A stretch of 64,000 nucleotides of DNA from Acanthochromis polyacanthus (lineage: Eukaryota; Chordata; Actinopteri; Pomacentridae), in assembly GCF_021347895.1 (NCBI RefSeq), contig NC_067132.1, positions 10,594,995-10,658,994 on the forward strand. The letters run 5' to 3'. Made by a program: the position numbers and the translations under genes. Positions within the stretch are counted from its first letter, which is position 1. Each line of letters begins with the position of its first letter. Below, piece after piece: positions 12,852 through 23,690 of this stretch. Below the pieces are notes generated by a model. The model did no database searches, was not told the DNA's origin, and worked only from the letters and a program-made list of their open reading frames with translations.

Positions 12852-13640
12852 TAGGGCTGGGACTTTAACACATTATTTTCGTTTAATTAATTACAGAAAA
12901 GAATGCGTGAAAAAATAACACATTTAATCGCACCTTTCTCTGTTCCCCAATTTCTAGCACACCTGTAACACTGATGAACACTCCAGCCCAGTAGGTGGCG
13001 GTAATGAGCCTAAAGTCTGTTTGCCAGGTGCAAAGAAGATGCACAGGACTCACTAAGTGCTGTCAGCGCACAAGAAAGTTTGGAGAACAGTGAAGGAAGA
13101 TGATACCACATTAAGCTTGTTCAATGGAAAGTTTTCTTTGAAAAATCTTCCTGATGGCAGCTCGGATAAAAGCGTGGTTGTTTGCAAATTGTGCAACAAA
13201 AAGTTTTTTTATCCCCACAGCCCTTCAAGCCGACGGCGTCACCTCAGTGTGAAACATGTTGCTGTTAGCACCAGAGCTAACGTTAGCTACGACAGTTCTG
13301 GTACCAGCTAACGCTGTAGCCATCCCATAATAACCACTTTTCAAGACCGTAAAAGTGCTTGAGTTCACAAAAAGTCTTAAAATGTTGAACATAATCGCTA
13401 TAATTGCCCTTTGAGTTTTGCAGTATGAAAAATGCAGATACATATGATGAAACATAAAAAAAATTGTTTAAGTTTTTACTCTGCTGAGGAGTAATAAGGA
13501 GTTATGAGACAATCAGCATTGGTTTGTCTGTCTGTGTGTGTTTTAATAACCAACCAAAATTATTTGAATTGAAAAGCTTTACTTATTGTGCCAAATATTG
13601 CTGTGACAAAAATTAAATTAATCACAACTAATTAATTCAT
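12852..13640 (+). mobile_element. hAT element remnant, family A
   Basis: The left end TAGGGCTGGGACTTTAACAC is a hAT-type terminus. It is followed by AT-rich subterminal sequence, a region with 'cctaaagtctgtttgcca', a BED zinc-finger frame (13057-13311) and a 3' portion ending in 'aattaatcacaactaatt'. A second copy with the same start, the same 'cctaaagtctgtttgcca' block and the same 'catcccataata' to 'acaaaaagtcttaaaatg' block spans 35474-38521. The right inverted repeat is not found, so this copy is truncated at its right end (boundary approximate), and no second target duplication is seen. Confidence 0.7.
13057..13311 (+). pseudogene. hAT-derived BED zinc-finger fragment (84 codons)
   Basis: The frame encodes a BED-type DNA-binding zinc finger: C43-x2-C46 in VVVCKLCNKKFF, then H62-x4-H67 in RRRHLSVKH. 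BED fingers sit at the N terminus of hAT transposases and bind transposon ends. No RNase H-like catalytic domain or hAT dimerisation region follows; the frame stops 17 residues after the second His and the element continues as non-coding sequence. It is most likely the relic of the transposase first exon, not a functional gene. The start codon is the first ATG of the frame and may not be the original one. Confidence 0.65.
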
Positions 13641-16600
13641 TACAAAGCCTTTACGTTTTTTTATGTGAGTTAGCTTCTCAAAAAAGGGGATTTTGTGCTA
13701 AATCTGTCTTTGTCAAAATAAGCAACCTTTGGATTTGAAGTCATGTTTTGTGAGGCTTTGAAGCTGAGATTGAAAATGGTCTAGGTCTTCCTGCAACAGA
13801 CCCACATTGATATTGCTGTTAATATTACAGAAAACACTATATAGAGTATTGTAGCAAACCCACAACTTTCATACTGAGCTCTTCTGCTGGAAAACACACA
13901 TATCATATGTGTTTCTTCCTGAATGATTGACTACTCTTTATACCGGCCTAAAAATGATTTAAGTTTGCATGCTATCTGCCATAGCAAAAATCCACTTTTA
14001 GTTTCAAAAATTATCACATCTCCCAGCATTAAGAGGGACATGTACATCTAACACATTACAGCCTGTTTATGTCCTCTCACATGCTCATTACTTGCACAGT
14101 GTGCACGCGACACACACCACACGAGCACACTCGGAGTTGTAGCAGCAAAGTGCCGCCGCTCGCCGTGGATTAGAGTCTGAGGAGTGAACCGGCTGTGGAG
14201 GGGAGATGAAGGTGCATGTGAGTCTCCCAGTCGCCCGCCTTGTGAGGAGCCTGAGCACCTGATAAGGCCACAGCCACCTAATCCTCCGCACCTCCACCAC
14301 CACGCCACCCCTGGAAAAAACAGAAAAGCTTAAAGTCAATACTCACCCAGAGACTGATGAGGGGCCCTCCAAGGCTTCCATCTCCACTACATTAACCTGG
14401 CTGGGAGGGTTGATAAGCAGGCTGGCTTGCTCTCACCAAAGTCTTGCTATTTCCATCAAGCAGAGAACTTTATTGTTGGATTTAACAAACTTAAAATAGG
14501 ACTATTTTGGGTAATTGGTCATTTTTGTGTAAAACTTTTAAAAGGTGACAAGTTGGGGGGAAAATGCCACATCTTGAAGGCTCAGGAAAAGCACCAAACA
14601 ACATTTTAAAATATGATAAAATGTAAGAAGTTTCACAAATAAAACTACTGGTGTGTCTTTTATAACTTAAACTCACATTATGCTGTACCACAAGCTGCAG
14701 ACGTCTCCGGAGGACAAACGGCTTTCTTTTCTCCTGCCGAGATGTCTCAAGGCGAACGCTCTTCTGAATATTTACACGTGGTGTTTCTCAACTGTGAGTG
14801 AAGAAAAATAAATGTTGATTACAGCGTTTTGATAGAGAGCAACATGTGGATTACCATGGAGACGGCCCTACGGTTAAAAAAAGGATCGAAGTCGACACAT
14901 GAAAAGAACTTTGAGAGCAAACCAACTATGTCTTAATTTCAAGACAGCCACATTCCATCAAATAAATAAATATATGTACATATATCAAAACGCAGAAAAT
15001 GAGTGTGTCTGAGCAGTGTACTGATTGGCCTCCTTATCTTAGATTGCAGGTGTCTGATGTGACGATGGAAAAATGAGGAGTTGTTCCCACGTGTTTGCTG
15101 TAATCACAATTTAAATCTAACTCTTTAATCCATAGATATGACATCAAACTAATGCCAAGTGTTTGGCTAAATAAATCTAGTAAGTAAACACCGAAATGCT
15201 GAAACATTTCCCCACCTGTAGTGTGTTTATTTCAAAGAAGCCGTCACTTAAACGTAATTTTCATCCAACTTTCATGCTGTGTTGGTTTTAGGAGCAGTTG
15301 AAATTGGTTTGAAGGCATCACTTGTTTTGTCTTGCACTGGTTTCTTCTTTTCAACAATACAAAGATCTAGTTTTTGGATGATGTTGTGAAGAAGCATGAG
15401 ATCACGAAAGTAAAGCGGACTAATGTAAGGTTAATCAGCCACCAACTATAAAGAAACACACTTTTATGCTGAAGAAAATATGGATTGCTCTGAATTAAAC
15501 ATTGTTGTGAAGGTTTGGGATGTAAGGGACACAAGTCGACAAAATATCTAACATTAGTCTGATTGTTTAATCCTTAGATGCACGAGTGACTCTACACTCT
15601 TCCATATGTGGGTCCAAAATGACCTGTATAGGAATCAGTGTGAGTTTTTTTGTGCCATTTTTGTAATTTTGGTTAAGAATAATCATTTGTATTATTGTTT
15701 GTATTATATTTTTGTTCACAATCAAATGATTTCATGTTTGAAATATGTTTATTTTTCACTTTATAACAGATTTTGAACATTTTGATTATTGGAAAAGAAT
15801 AATATTTGGATTTCATTCCATTTAACTTTAAAGTTGTTTTAGTATTTTTAAAGTGTTTTGAGAAATAGCTGAAATATGAAATGAGAAAAACTTTTCATTA
15901 CAAAGGTAATGGAAGAAAATGAATCTTTTTAGTCATGAGATTTAGCTTGCTTGTTGTGAAAAGTGCAACCTGCCCCGTGAAAATAGGATATCAGGAGACA
16001 CAACCCTGATGGTGCCTTCTTGTTTTTTTTAAACCAGATGTGATGAGAAAACGGATCTCACTGAGAACTCAAGGACACGATGCACGCCCACACTGCAGCA
16101 ACTCGCCGATCACAAGGTAACCTCCGCCTGATAACGTCCCTTAATAAAAGTGAGTAATTGAAGTTCCTCTAAATTAGATCATAATTTACAAAACAAACAT
16201 CATGTTTAATTGCAGGAGATTTAAAACTAATGATTGTGATCATAAACTCATTAGGAAAATGTTTACTGAGGTAACAAATTAAGGAAGAAGTAGGCACATT
16301 TTCTTATTTCTCTCTGTAATATCTGGCCTTACTTTCCAACCAGAAGAGTCGCCTCCTGCTGACTGTTAGAGAGAATGCAGGTCTTTATATATAACCAATG
16401 ATTGTTGCTTTTGAGCTGCTCTGTGTGCAGTGCATTTTTAGTTGAGCTTATACAACCAAAATTTAGATATCATTGCCATACTTTCTACAGTTTTACCATT
16501 AAATAAAATCTGTTTCTTTTAGGACATGGAGTGTTGCTAAAGTACAATACTAAATCAGTGTATTGCCTCTTTATATTACCTCTAATTATTACAGTTAAGT

Positions 16601-18840
16601 TTCTCTTAAACCTCATTAAGATCCATATCTTTGAGTCTGAGGTCAACCCTGAACTAAACACAGTCTGGACTAACTTCCACTAGTCTATTAATCAATTATT
16701 CAACAGAAAATACACACTTGCTGCTACTGGCTTCTTAATTGTGAGCATTGACTGGTATTCATTGCTTTATATGAGAGAAAATTGGACATTTTTGACTTTT
16801 GGACTTTGGATCAGGCAAAATGACTTCTTTTAAGATGGAACCTGAAGCCTTGGGAAGTTGCTTCTGTAAATAATGTTTTTACAGAAAAATTGCTGATTAA
16901 TAAGGAAAATATTCAGATTAGTTTAAATGTCAATAGAACAAATTCTCTGATATGTTCCTAATTTGCCACATATCGTTAAGCTTAAAAATCTGTTGACTGA
17001 TATTTACCGTCTTCAAACCCCACAGTAAACCGTCAAATTTATTTGTGTTACAATAGTATTCCACTGATTTCTCTTTTATTTTCATATACTTTAAGCAATG
17101 ACGTGAGTAATGTGTTTCTGTTGAAGTAAACTATTCAGGAATTTCTAAAATTTTGAACGCATTTGACCACAGTTAAAAATCTGTTGGTGGCTCGTGTTTT
17201 TATGAAAAGCAAACTGTGTAGCTTTGTGTTTGAAAAGTGCTTGAGGTAGAAAGAAGTCGGGTACAGACTGGTTTGAGCCGTGATCGTCACATGGAGGTGT
17301 GTTACTGCTGACAGTAAAGATAACCCGGGATAGTTACTTAGTGGAACTTTTGCATCCATCAATCAACTACTGACCTTGTGTGTGTAAATAAGTGTGTGTA
17401 GGAGTGTGTGTGTGTGTCGCACTTGCCTCTAACCTGTACCTCTGCCCCACCCCGCCTGTTTGCTGTTATCTATGTATGCTCCAGCCCCCCTGCCAGCACA
17501 CCTTCATTACTGCCCCAGATAGTGGCATTGGCAACTTGTCACTTATATTGATTTCTCTTAAACTGCAATTTACATGGATATTTGTGGGCGTCCTGAGGGC
17601 AGGCTGCAGCCTGGCCGACCAGCACCCTCCCTCTCCTCCCTCTCCCTCTCTCTGCCCCTCAGGCTGGGAGGAAATGTTTCCACCCAACAACAGAGCCTCA
17701 AAGTGACTTTTCAATCTGACATCAGCAAACGTGTCGTGCTGGTTTTTCAGCAAATGCATTATTTTTTTTTTAGCGAAAAGACTGGGACCCTGTGAAGGGA
17801 AAGGGACATTTTTAGGGAAAGCAACAGCATTCAAAGGCAACAGCGGGTCAGTTTTTCTTCAGTTTTTGATTCCATGGTGAGGAAAGTGACAGTAACAACA
17901 GCACCATCTTGTCGCGTTCTTGATTAGGCCTTAACAAATCCACGTTTATTCACCGGGAGAGCTTCTGAACGTGTCCGGCAGCACCTCCCATCACACACCT
18001 GACCTTCTGCTGCCGAGGCCGGGGGAATAAAACAATAACCCGCAGCTAGGCAAACCACAAATGCTTTCTGAAAGCCTCGACACCGCGCTTTCACACAAAA
18101 GTGTCAAAATGTCGCAGTCTTCCAACTTTGTGGCCGCAGCACACAGTTGAGAGATTTTTTTTTTTTTTTTTTTTTGCCTCGTGTGTGCTGAAGGTCACCT
18201 GTAAATTTGAAAACAGGATTTTCGGAGTAAATTTTAGGGAAACAGAAAGACGAAAGATGCATTTGAAAGGGCAGTTAATTGAACATTTTGCATCTTAGGG
18301 TAATCTTCCTTTGTAGACGACTCATTTATTTCTAATCCTACAAGAAACTGTAAATCCTAAATCCTAAACACAACTGCACAAGGGGAGGAAAGGATTCGGC
18401 TAACAGAGGACTCACTGCTGAGATTTAGTCTTTTTTCTCCTCTAAAATCGGCACCATTTGGTTCTTTTTGCCTGAAGTTGGTGGTGAGTTCTATACAGGG
18501 AATATAGAAATATGTAGAATCCCACATTGAAGAGCATCCAGTCTGCTGATGTGCCCTAAAGCAGCAATCCCTGCCTGGGCTGACCTCTGACCCCCCATGT
18601 GGAGAGGTTGGAAAAGAACACAGTTCCCCTGCAGTGTCAGAAAAGTGCAGAAAAAGTGCCAGGGATGAGACAAAACGTTGATATTTTTTGTTCAAAAAAG
18701 CAGCGGGTGAAGAAGGGGTGTGAGCTGGTGGGTGTCGCTGCTGATGTCACACCTCCCAGACAGCCAGGATTGGACCCTAATTAGAAAGCTCGGCAGCAAA
18801 TAGATAGGCGTCCTGCATGATTGAATTCAAAGTGGCTGAT
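13641..18840. other. Upstream flank of adarb2, no gene seen
   Basis: No coding exon is recognised. The sequence is AT-rich, with one GC-richer patch at 14090-14300. There is a poly-T run of 21 at 18155-18175 and a pyrimidine-rich (CT)-type block at 17628-17662. The last few hundred bases before 18840 should hold the adarb2 core promoter or its proximal control region. No canonical TATA box at a sensible distance stands out. Confidence 0.55.
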
Positions 18841-19229
18841 GCCAAAATTTCTGCAGAGGCGCGGAAGAGAGAGGGGGGAAAAAAGCTCGCCAGAGAGGAG
18901 CGCAAGCAGACAGAGCCGCTGAGAGCTGCCACGCTGCGCTGCGAACAGTCTGTCCGTGAGCTGGAGGAGAGCTGGAGTTTCTGAGGTGATACAGGAACAG
19001 CAAGACGCGACCCCCCCTCCTCTCTCCATCCTCCTCTCTCGCTCTCTCTCTCTCTCTGGGTTGGAGGGATAAGAAAAAAAAAATACAGTCCGAGAGTACG
19101 TCAAACCCGAGGACGCCGCGTTATCAGAGAGCAACGGAAGCTGACGCGAGACAAGTACAAAGGAGAGTCGAGCCGCCGAGTCCAAGTTTATTCCTGCGCT
19201 TCGCTCCAAAACGCCGCTGCGCTGCGCTG
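18841..19229 (+). promoter_or_regulatory. adarb2 5' leader and promoter-proximal CpG-rich region
   Basis: This 389-base stretch contains no ATG, is clearly richer in CpG than its flanks, and includes purine-rich GAGAG tracts and a (CT)n run at 19031-19057. It leads directly to the adarb2 start codon, and the high-CpG character continues to about 19500. This is what a vertebrate CpG-island promoter and 5' untranslated region look like. The exact transcription start cannot be fixed from sequence; no TATA box is evident, which fits dispersed initiation. The frame of the start codon stays open upstream for about 190 bases, but with no ATG in it. Confidence 0.6.
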
Positions 19230-19332
19230 ATGGCATCCGTACTTGGGAACAGCAGCCGCGCGTCGGGGGCTCAGAGCGGCCAGGTCAAATGCAAGCTGAA
19301 GCGGAGGAGGAGGAGGCGATCGAAGAGAAAAG
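19230..19332 (+). CDS. adarb2: adarb2 (ADAR3/RED2) first coding exon, R-domain
   Basis: This is the N terminus of the adenosine-deaminase-like RNA-binding protein ADARB2. Thirty-four codons plus one base are present. The peptide opens MASVLGNSSRASG and ends KCKLKRRRRRRSKRK; human ADARB2 as I remember it opens MASVLG and has KCKSKRRRRRRSKRK, one residue shorter overall. The Arg/Lys tract is the R-domain, known to bind single-stranded RNA and serve as a nuclear localisation signal. The dsRNA-binding domains and the deaminase-like domain are in later exons outside this window. The exon stops at AAAAG|GTAAAA, a phase-1 donor, which agrees with human Asp (GAC) as the next residue. The ATG is the first in about 390 bases; its -3 base is C (weak) and +4 is G. 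The family is described as brain-restricted and without deaminase activity, damping editing by its relatives. An alternative 5' exon of adarb1 also encodes an R-like peptide, so a paralogue is the main alternative. Confidence 0.88.
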
Positions 19333-19389
19333 GTAAAAAGAAAAAAAAAGAAAGCGAAAACTAACTTTACATGACTTGTTTTCCCTCAG
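19333..19389 (+). other. Possible 57-base mini-intron or decoy acceptor
   Basis: Just after the exon 1 donor comes ACTAAC, a good branch-point word, and then 'gacttgttttccctcag', a strong polypyrimidine tract and acceptor ending at 19389. Use of this acceptor would join G to TG TGA and stop the protein at once, so it would give a non-coding or decay-targeted transcript. At 57 bases it is shorter than most vertebrate introns. It is listed because the signals are good, not because use is shown. Confidence 0.2.
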
Positions 19390-22300
19390 TGTGAAAGCAG
19401 AGGTCGTGCGCACCTTGGCGGGGCATCGGAGCGCACGGCAGCCCGCTCGACCCTGCGCTGCTTCAGCCTCCGAGCTGCTCCATCCCCGCTCTCTGCGCTC
19501 CGGCGGCGGTTTTTTTTTTTTTTTTATTGGCTTGTGCGTTTAGAAATGTTGAAACAAATGAAACTCACGATTACCTCCGTGTTGGATGGACGTAAATTTA
19601 ACAGCAGCTGCGGCGGCGGCTTTAAATGACGCATCGTCTTTTCTCCTGCAAAGTTTAGTTGCTGCTGCGTTTATTTCCCTCACAAAGACTTCATTGTGCC
19701 AAACATTCACCGGGAGAAGGGCGAAATTCAACTATTAAACCGCTTTAATAGAGGTTTGAAGGTGCTTTTAATAAGAAGGAGGCTTTATTTGACAAGCTCA
19801 ATTTTAAAAAGAGATTCTGTTTAACTTCCTTTTATAATTTAAATAACTCCATTTTTATTATTGGCTTAAATATCTCAATGCACAGCTGCACTGTAATAAA
19901 GCAGCAGGCAAAGGAAGTAAACATCTCTACATTTAAATGCACAGTGCTAAACATGGTGAAACACAGCAGTGATAATTCTCTTTTTCTGTTGCCTCATAGA
20001 AAATGTTTTTAGCTCATTAGAGGCTTGAACTCTGCTGCTCTGCTGCTATACTGAACACTGAAGCATCTCAAGTTTGACTTGTGGGCCTGCAACAGGAAGA
20101 CAAAGGAGCACAAAAATACCATTAGTTGTTTTATGCCTCAGAATAATATTTTCATTTTATGTCACTATTTTTACTTTTGTCCTTTTTTAAAAAAATTCCT
20201 CTCTTTGAGCCTGCTGTAAGGATTCGCTAATGAAGAAGTGAGTGTATTAACAAACTCAGACATACTGTAACATAATCAATTAGATCTGTAATGAAAATAG
20301 AAAAGCATGCAGATTTTCAGTGACTGTAACATAATAACCGTGGCTTTTCCCCCTACCACTGAGCGTCTGTGTGCAGCCGTACTGTAATGGATGCTGACGG
20401 GGTTCATGGTAAACATATCCCATGTGTGGTTTTAAGCCCTGCAGACCCACAGCATTTCTAGCAATGACAAACACACCGTTATGCAGTGTTCGGTACGCCT
20501 TTACTTCAGTAATAATAATTTCAAATAATACAATTCACAGCATTCGACTGCTGAAACATTTTGCCACTTCTCTCATTGAGATCTTGTACTCTCTCTGTTT
20601 TAAAACGGTCACAGCTGACTACACAGCGTTGTTCACTCTTTAAATTAATCTGTGATTGCTGAGCAGTTTTATTTCATGTTGCACTTCACAGATTAAAATG
20701 AGCAAAATGACATTTTGAAAAGATGAAAATAGACGTTATATATCAGGGAAAGCTTTGATTTCTAGAAAAAAAAAAAGAAAAAGCCTAACTGCTGCTAAAG
20801 AAATTCTCCTTGATTATTTCCTCAGGTATTTTGGCTAATTATCAGTAAGTTCCCCAAACTGAATCATCAAACGCTTATTTGCTCTGGCACAGGCCACAAA
20901 CGCGCCTCGATTTTTTTTTCTCCTTGTTTCACATTTTCCACCACCTCCATGGAAGGAGGGGAGAGCTCCATAAAACAGCATTTACCTTTATTTATTTATA
21001 TGTACAACCGATGATAACATGACTGTTTGTGCTTGAAGATGCTGACGTGCCACCCCATTGCATTGTGGAATATGGATGAACGCTCGGAGCGTGCTGACGA
21101 ATCCGACTGCAATTGAATGCATAACGAGCTTTCATAAACACTTTGCACTTGTCATCAAACTACAAACAGACAACTGCACCTCATTTCCATAACCTCTTGA
21201 TTTTTAATAGCCCAAGTAATTGAGACAAGGGAGACAATACATAAAATATAGTGCTGAGGCAAATGTATTTACATAATGGAAACGACAGAATTGGTTCCAC
21301 AACATTAAGCATTGCATATGAGTATCACACAAACGTGCGCACATTAGCTGACGGGCCTTCGCAGCGTGTTTCCGAGCGGCTAATTTATCAACGCCGCTGA
21401 TTCATTCTGATAACACGGGACATTAGGGGCCAGTTCAGGGGCCGCTTGTAAATGAACTGTGTCTGTGGGAAGTGCTGATGGCCGCCGACTCGTCCACAGC
21501 TGCAGGAGGTGGACTGACTGCAGCTCAAACAAGCAGTCAGGTCTGTTTTCCACGTCTCGTTGTTGTATATCGATATATTTCAAAGCTTCCTAAATAACTT
21601 GACCACAAATAACGCAAAGCCAGACCAGGAGTTTTTCTTTTTTTAATCGTCATCATCCTTCATCTCAAATGCCAACTGATCATCATCTCTAGATTTCCAC
21701 ACAATTATTTTTATAGATCTTAAGGCCAAAAAAAAAAAATCACAGAGGGATTATTCATGGCATTTGGGGCTTAATCTCTTAAAAAGGCTGCAGATTATTT
21801 GTAGATGGACTCGCTAAAACCTGTGTGTGTATTCAAATGCTTGTAAGCAGATTTCTCCCTTGACTTCCATTAATTTCTTTTCTACCAAACTCCTCATTTT
21901 TTTTTGTTGCTCATTTCTAGATGGGCAAAACAAATAACCAAAGAGTGAAGATTACATGTCAGAGATTTATTTGCTCACGTCCTTTTTCTGGCAGCCAGGC
22001 CCCGTTTCTGCTCAGGATTCCTAGAAATCACACACCCGTATTGAATCTCTCAGCTGTGTTTTTAGCTGTTTGCCAGCTGCTGCCTCCTCGTATTGTTCAG
22101 GTTACAATGCTGCTGTCAGCCCGGTGTTGTGTGGACGCGTGCCTCGTTGTGCGTTTGTTTGCCGTCTCTTAAGTGCAGTGTTTGACCAGTGTCGTCACTC
22201 ATTCATGGACATACTGTGGCTCAGCCTCTTAATTAATCACAGCCTCGTGATTTGAGGTTATGTCCCTGAAGGGATGTCGGTGCCACAAATAAAATCATGT

Positions 22301-23540
22301 TCACGAACATCTGGGTGGCTGTAGCACATCCCTTTTTTTTTTTTTTTTTAACTGTCTGCAGAATCATAGCTGTCAATCATCAGTGTGATGCGACCTTACA
22401 CTGTGCCATATGTACAACATATTCCTTCTCTTTTACCCACAATGTGCTTTTTTTATGAACAAAAATAAGCACGGCAGAGATTTATAGGCCAACATTATTT
22501 TTTTACAGCCACACCGATCACCCTGTACTCTCAGTACAGTATATCAGCGTAGCATCAAGAGCGCCGAGGGGGAAATGTGAAAAACACAGAGTGTAACGTA
22601 ATTTATGTAGCAATTAATGTTTTCGCTCCCGTTCCTGGAGAGGTGGCGGCAGAAGGGGTCGAGGCTGGTGGAAGTTGAGGCAGGACAGAGGACGAGGCGC
22701 AGGGCACCGAGGACGAAGGTCTCCTGAGCGTCCACGTTCTGCTGAGGCCAGAGGAGACATTAGCGGGGCGGAGGAGTCGATCGCCATCGAGATCCTCGCT
22801 CCCACGCCCCGATGCTCTCTGACTGTGTGACATCTAGCGGAGCAGAGGAGGAAAGAGTGAGCGGAAACTCTGGCTGTACGGTATCATCCACTTCCCCCTT
22901 CACATGGGAGGCAGTGATGGAGGCGGTGTTGAGGTGAGGGCAGAGGTCAGGATGGAGAGCAGAGGCTGAGAACACAACCTGCATCGGGAATCCAACAACC
23001 CAGGCAGGTGTGTTTGTGCATGCAGGGATTTAGTTTAACACAAAACTGTCACCGCGGGATGAAAACCTTCCATTTCCAACATGGCATGTGTTGTAATGTG
23101 TTTAGGATGGATTCAGATAGCTGCGTTTAAGTTCAAATATGAGGAACTGCAGCCTTTAGAAGAGGATAACTACTGTTACAACGTATACACAATATGTAGG
23201 AAATCTCTTTTAATTAGTTTCTCTGCCTCACTTTGTCTTCAGAGTTTTTCTTCTTTAGATGTTTTTTTTTTTGCCATTTTCCATTTATTGCATTTTCAGA
23301 ATTATAAGAAGGTTTGTAGCAAAAGTTTCCAGCTTACCAGGGATGTTGTGGTTCTTTAGTATTTGTTGAAGCTGCACAACTGTGATGCCACTCCAAAAAA
23401 TCTTTATTGCTTTTGACTGATGATTTGCAGCTTTTTTGTGGACCTCTACTGAATTTACACATCTTGTAGCTTACACATCACTCTAAAATTGGCTTTGAAC
23501 CTCACGTGATTCAGCGTTTGTTCCTTCTTCATGCGTTGTT
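19390..23540. other. Intron stretch, no gene seen; possible conserved block
   Basis: The first 120 bases are still CpG-rich and end in a 16-base poly-T run at 19510-19525. The part at 21030-21480 is unusually complex for the intron, with many short homeodomain/POU-like words (TAAT, ATGCATAA, TTTACATAAT), and resembles a conserved enhancer. The rest is AT-rich. A poly-T run lies at 22333-22349. No exon is recognised. Confidence 0.5.
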
Positions 23541-23554
23541 TACATCTTGCAGCT

Positions 23555-23690
23555 ACAAGCGAAGTCCTCGGTTTGATTCCAGCTGCATGGACACACGTTG
23601 AATGTCATGCCCATTTTTCTCCTGTCATTTCCTGTTTGCCTGTCTGCGATCATCTGTCAAATAAAGCCCCTAAAAATGTGAAATAAAATT
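23555..23690 (+). repeat. Degenerate teleost SINE-like fragment
   Basis: It contains a B-box-like 'cggtttgattcc', then 'gaatgtcatgccca', 'cctgtttgcctgtctg' and 'tgtcaaataaagccccta'. This series resembles the body and tail of a common teleost tRNA-type retroposon ending in AATAAAG plus A-rich sequence (recalled, not searched). The head is missing or decayed and no target duplication was identified. Confidence 0.4.

Noticed and set aside
12852..13640. 8-base target duplication for the first family A copy
   Set aside because: The left flank CATTGTAC could not be found again at the right end, so the copy is treated as right-truncated.
18781..19236. 151-codon minus-strand open frame opposite the adarb2 5' leader
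   Set aside because: It is the shadow of a stop-poor CpG/purine-rich leader; composition is Ser/Leu/Arg-rich without domains, and the true gene is on the plus strand.
19230..19332. Assignment of the exon to adarb1 through its alternative R exon
   Set aside because: The peptide agrees better with the canonical ADARB2 N terminus as I remember it (MASVLG start and KRRRRRRSKRK end); kept as an alternative because no search could be run.
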